Positions 63,652 through 64,000 of a stretch of DNA of 64,000 nt are shown here, piece after piece; the first letter of the stretch is position 1; every line of letters starts with the position of its first letter. A program made the translations under genes and the position numbers. The notes under the pieces were generated by a model that made no database searches, had not been told where the DNA came from, and saw nothing but the letters and a program-made list of their open reading frames with translations. This stretch comes from Aestuariibaculum lutulentum (lineage in GTDB: Bacteria > Bacteroidota > Bacteroidia > Flavobacteriales > Flavobacteriaceae), in the NCBI RefSeq assembly GCF_032926325.1, contig NZ_CP136709.1:3504501-3568500 (forward strand), read 5' to 3'.

Positions 63652-64000
63652 ATGACACAATATCATCAAGAAGAAGACATGATAGAAGATATTGCTGGAG
63701 GGGAGTTTGAGAGAACCCCTGTCCCGCAATCAAAATTAAAAGGCTGGAAAAGCTTTTTAGGTATGTATGCCGGTGAGCATGCCGCAGGTACCGAATTTGT
63801 AATCGGCCCCCTGTTTTTAACTGCCGGAGTTAGTGCTTTCGATTTAATTATAGGCTTACTTTTAGGAAACTTGTTAGCCGTATTAAGCTGGCGTTTCCTT
63901 ACTGCTGAAGTTGCGGTAAAAAACCGTTTAACCTTATATTTTCAATTAGAAAAAATAAGCGGTAAAAACTTAGTTACTGTATACAATTTAGCTAACGGAA
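63652..64000 (+). CDS. NCS1/cytosine-permease-like transporter, 5' part only
   Basis: ATG at 63652 opens a frame that runs out of the window after about 116 residues. The first 40 residues are polar (MTQYHQEEDMIEDIAGGEFE), then GMYAGEHAAGTEFVIGPLFL, a GEH-type helix, and a second long helix (DLIIGLLLGNLLAVLSW). The pattern is that of purine-cytosine permease-like (NCS1) transporters. In this operon it could be the rhamnose or uronate importer, an unusual assignment that rests on position only. Confidence 0.75.
   Translation, partial: MTQYHQEEDMIEDIAGGEFERTPVPQSKLKGWKSFLGMYAGEHAAGTEFVIGPLFLTAGVSAFDLIIGLLLGNLLAVLSWRFLTAEVAVKNRLTLYFQLEKISGKNLVTVYNLANG

Noticed and set aside
1..64000. tRNA, rRNA, CRISPR array, IS element or prophage
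   Set aside because: No cloverleaf, repeat-spacer pattern, transposase or integrase frame was seen on either strand.

Overview
The window comes from an AT-rich member of the Bacteroidota, most likely a marine Flavobacteriaceae species. The evidence is: gldF/gldG gliding genes; a SusC/SusD pair with an ECF sigma factor and a FecR anti-sigma; PurC, PhoH and DnaN of flavobacterial type; several TAnnTTTG promoter -7 boxes; and initiation regions where start-proximal AT-rich sequence replaces strong Shine-Dalgarno sites. The genus assignment is inference. No tRNA, rRNA, CRISPR array, prophage or insertion sequence was seen.

Layout. 1-31.4 kb is mostly housekeeping or scattered genes: a DUF4268 fragment, GNAT, TrhA/hemolysin III, DUF4294, M42 peptidase, NUDIX, a run of small unknown or membrane genes (4.1-5.8 kb), a WYL regulator, a flippase/PrsW pair, a YceI protein, a Crp-like regulator divergent from a Bcr/CflA exporter, DinB and a FAH-family enzyme. 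An acetate module follows (DUF294 protein, DEDDh exonuclease, acs, SSS symporter, DUF4212), then a DUF1624-type membrane acyltransferase, a second Crp-like regulator, purC, phoH, a SAM-hydrolase family gene, gldF-orf-gldG and dnaN. 31.6-43.8 kb is a Sus-type outer-membrane uptake locus on the minus strand: sigma, FecR, SusC with an STN domain, SusD, a SusE-like lipoprotein and three TlpA-type thioredoxin lipoproteins. 44-51.2 kb holds a GH2 beta-galactosidase-like enzyme, an eight-heme cytochrome lipoprotein with HEAT and TPR repeats, and a DcaP-like porin.

The most informative part is 51.3-64 kb, a divergent sugar-acid and deoxysugar locus. To the left runs SDR-uxuA-lutA-lutB-lutC, then kduI. 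To the right run a bifunctional rhamnulose-1-phosphate aldolase/lactaldehyde dehydrogenase, L-rhamnose isomerase, a FGGY kinase, a two-domain class II aldolase and the start of an NCS1-like permease. Together these would take L-rhamnose to DHAP plus L-lactaldehyde, L-lactaldehyde to L-lactate, and L-lactate to pyruvate (LutABC). In parallel, uronates and unsaturated uronates would be taken towards 2-keto-3-deoxygluconate (KduI, UxuA, SDR). That pairing of rhamnose with uronic acid fits use of ulvan- or rhamnogalacturonan-type polysaccharide, but no lyase or sulfatase lies in the window.

The two divergent promoters carry matching AACAGTACAGT elements at exactly the same distance (39 nt) from their TAnnTTTG boxes. 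This points to an unidentified common regulator. Perfect palindromes stand before kduI, rhaI and the GH2 gene. Other points of interest are an unknown gene lodged between gldF and gldG, and the degenerate second half of the class II aldolase.
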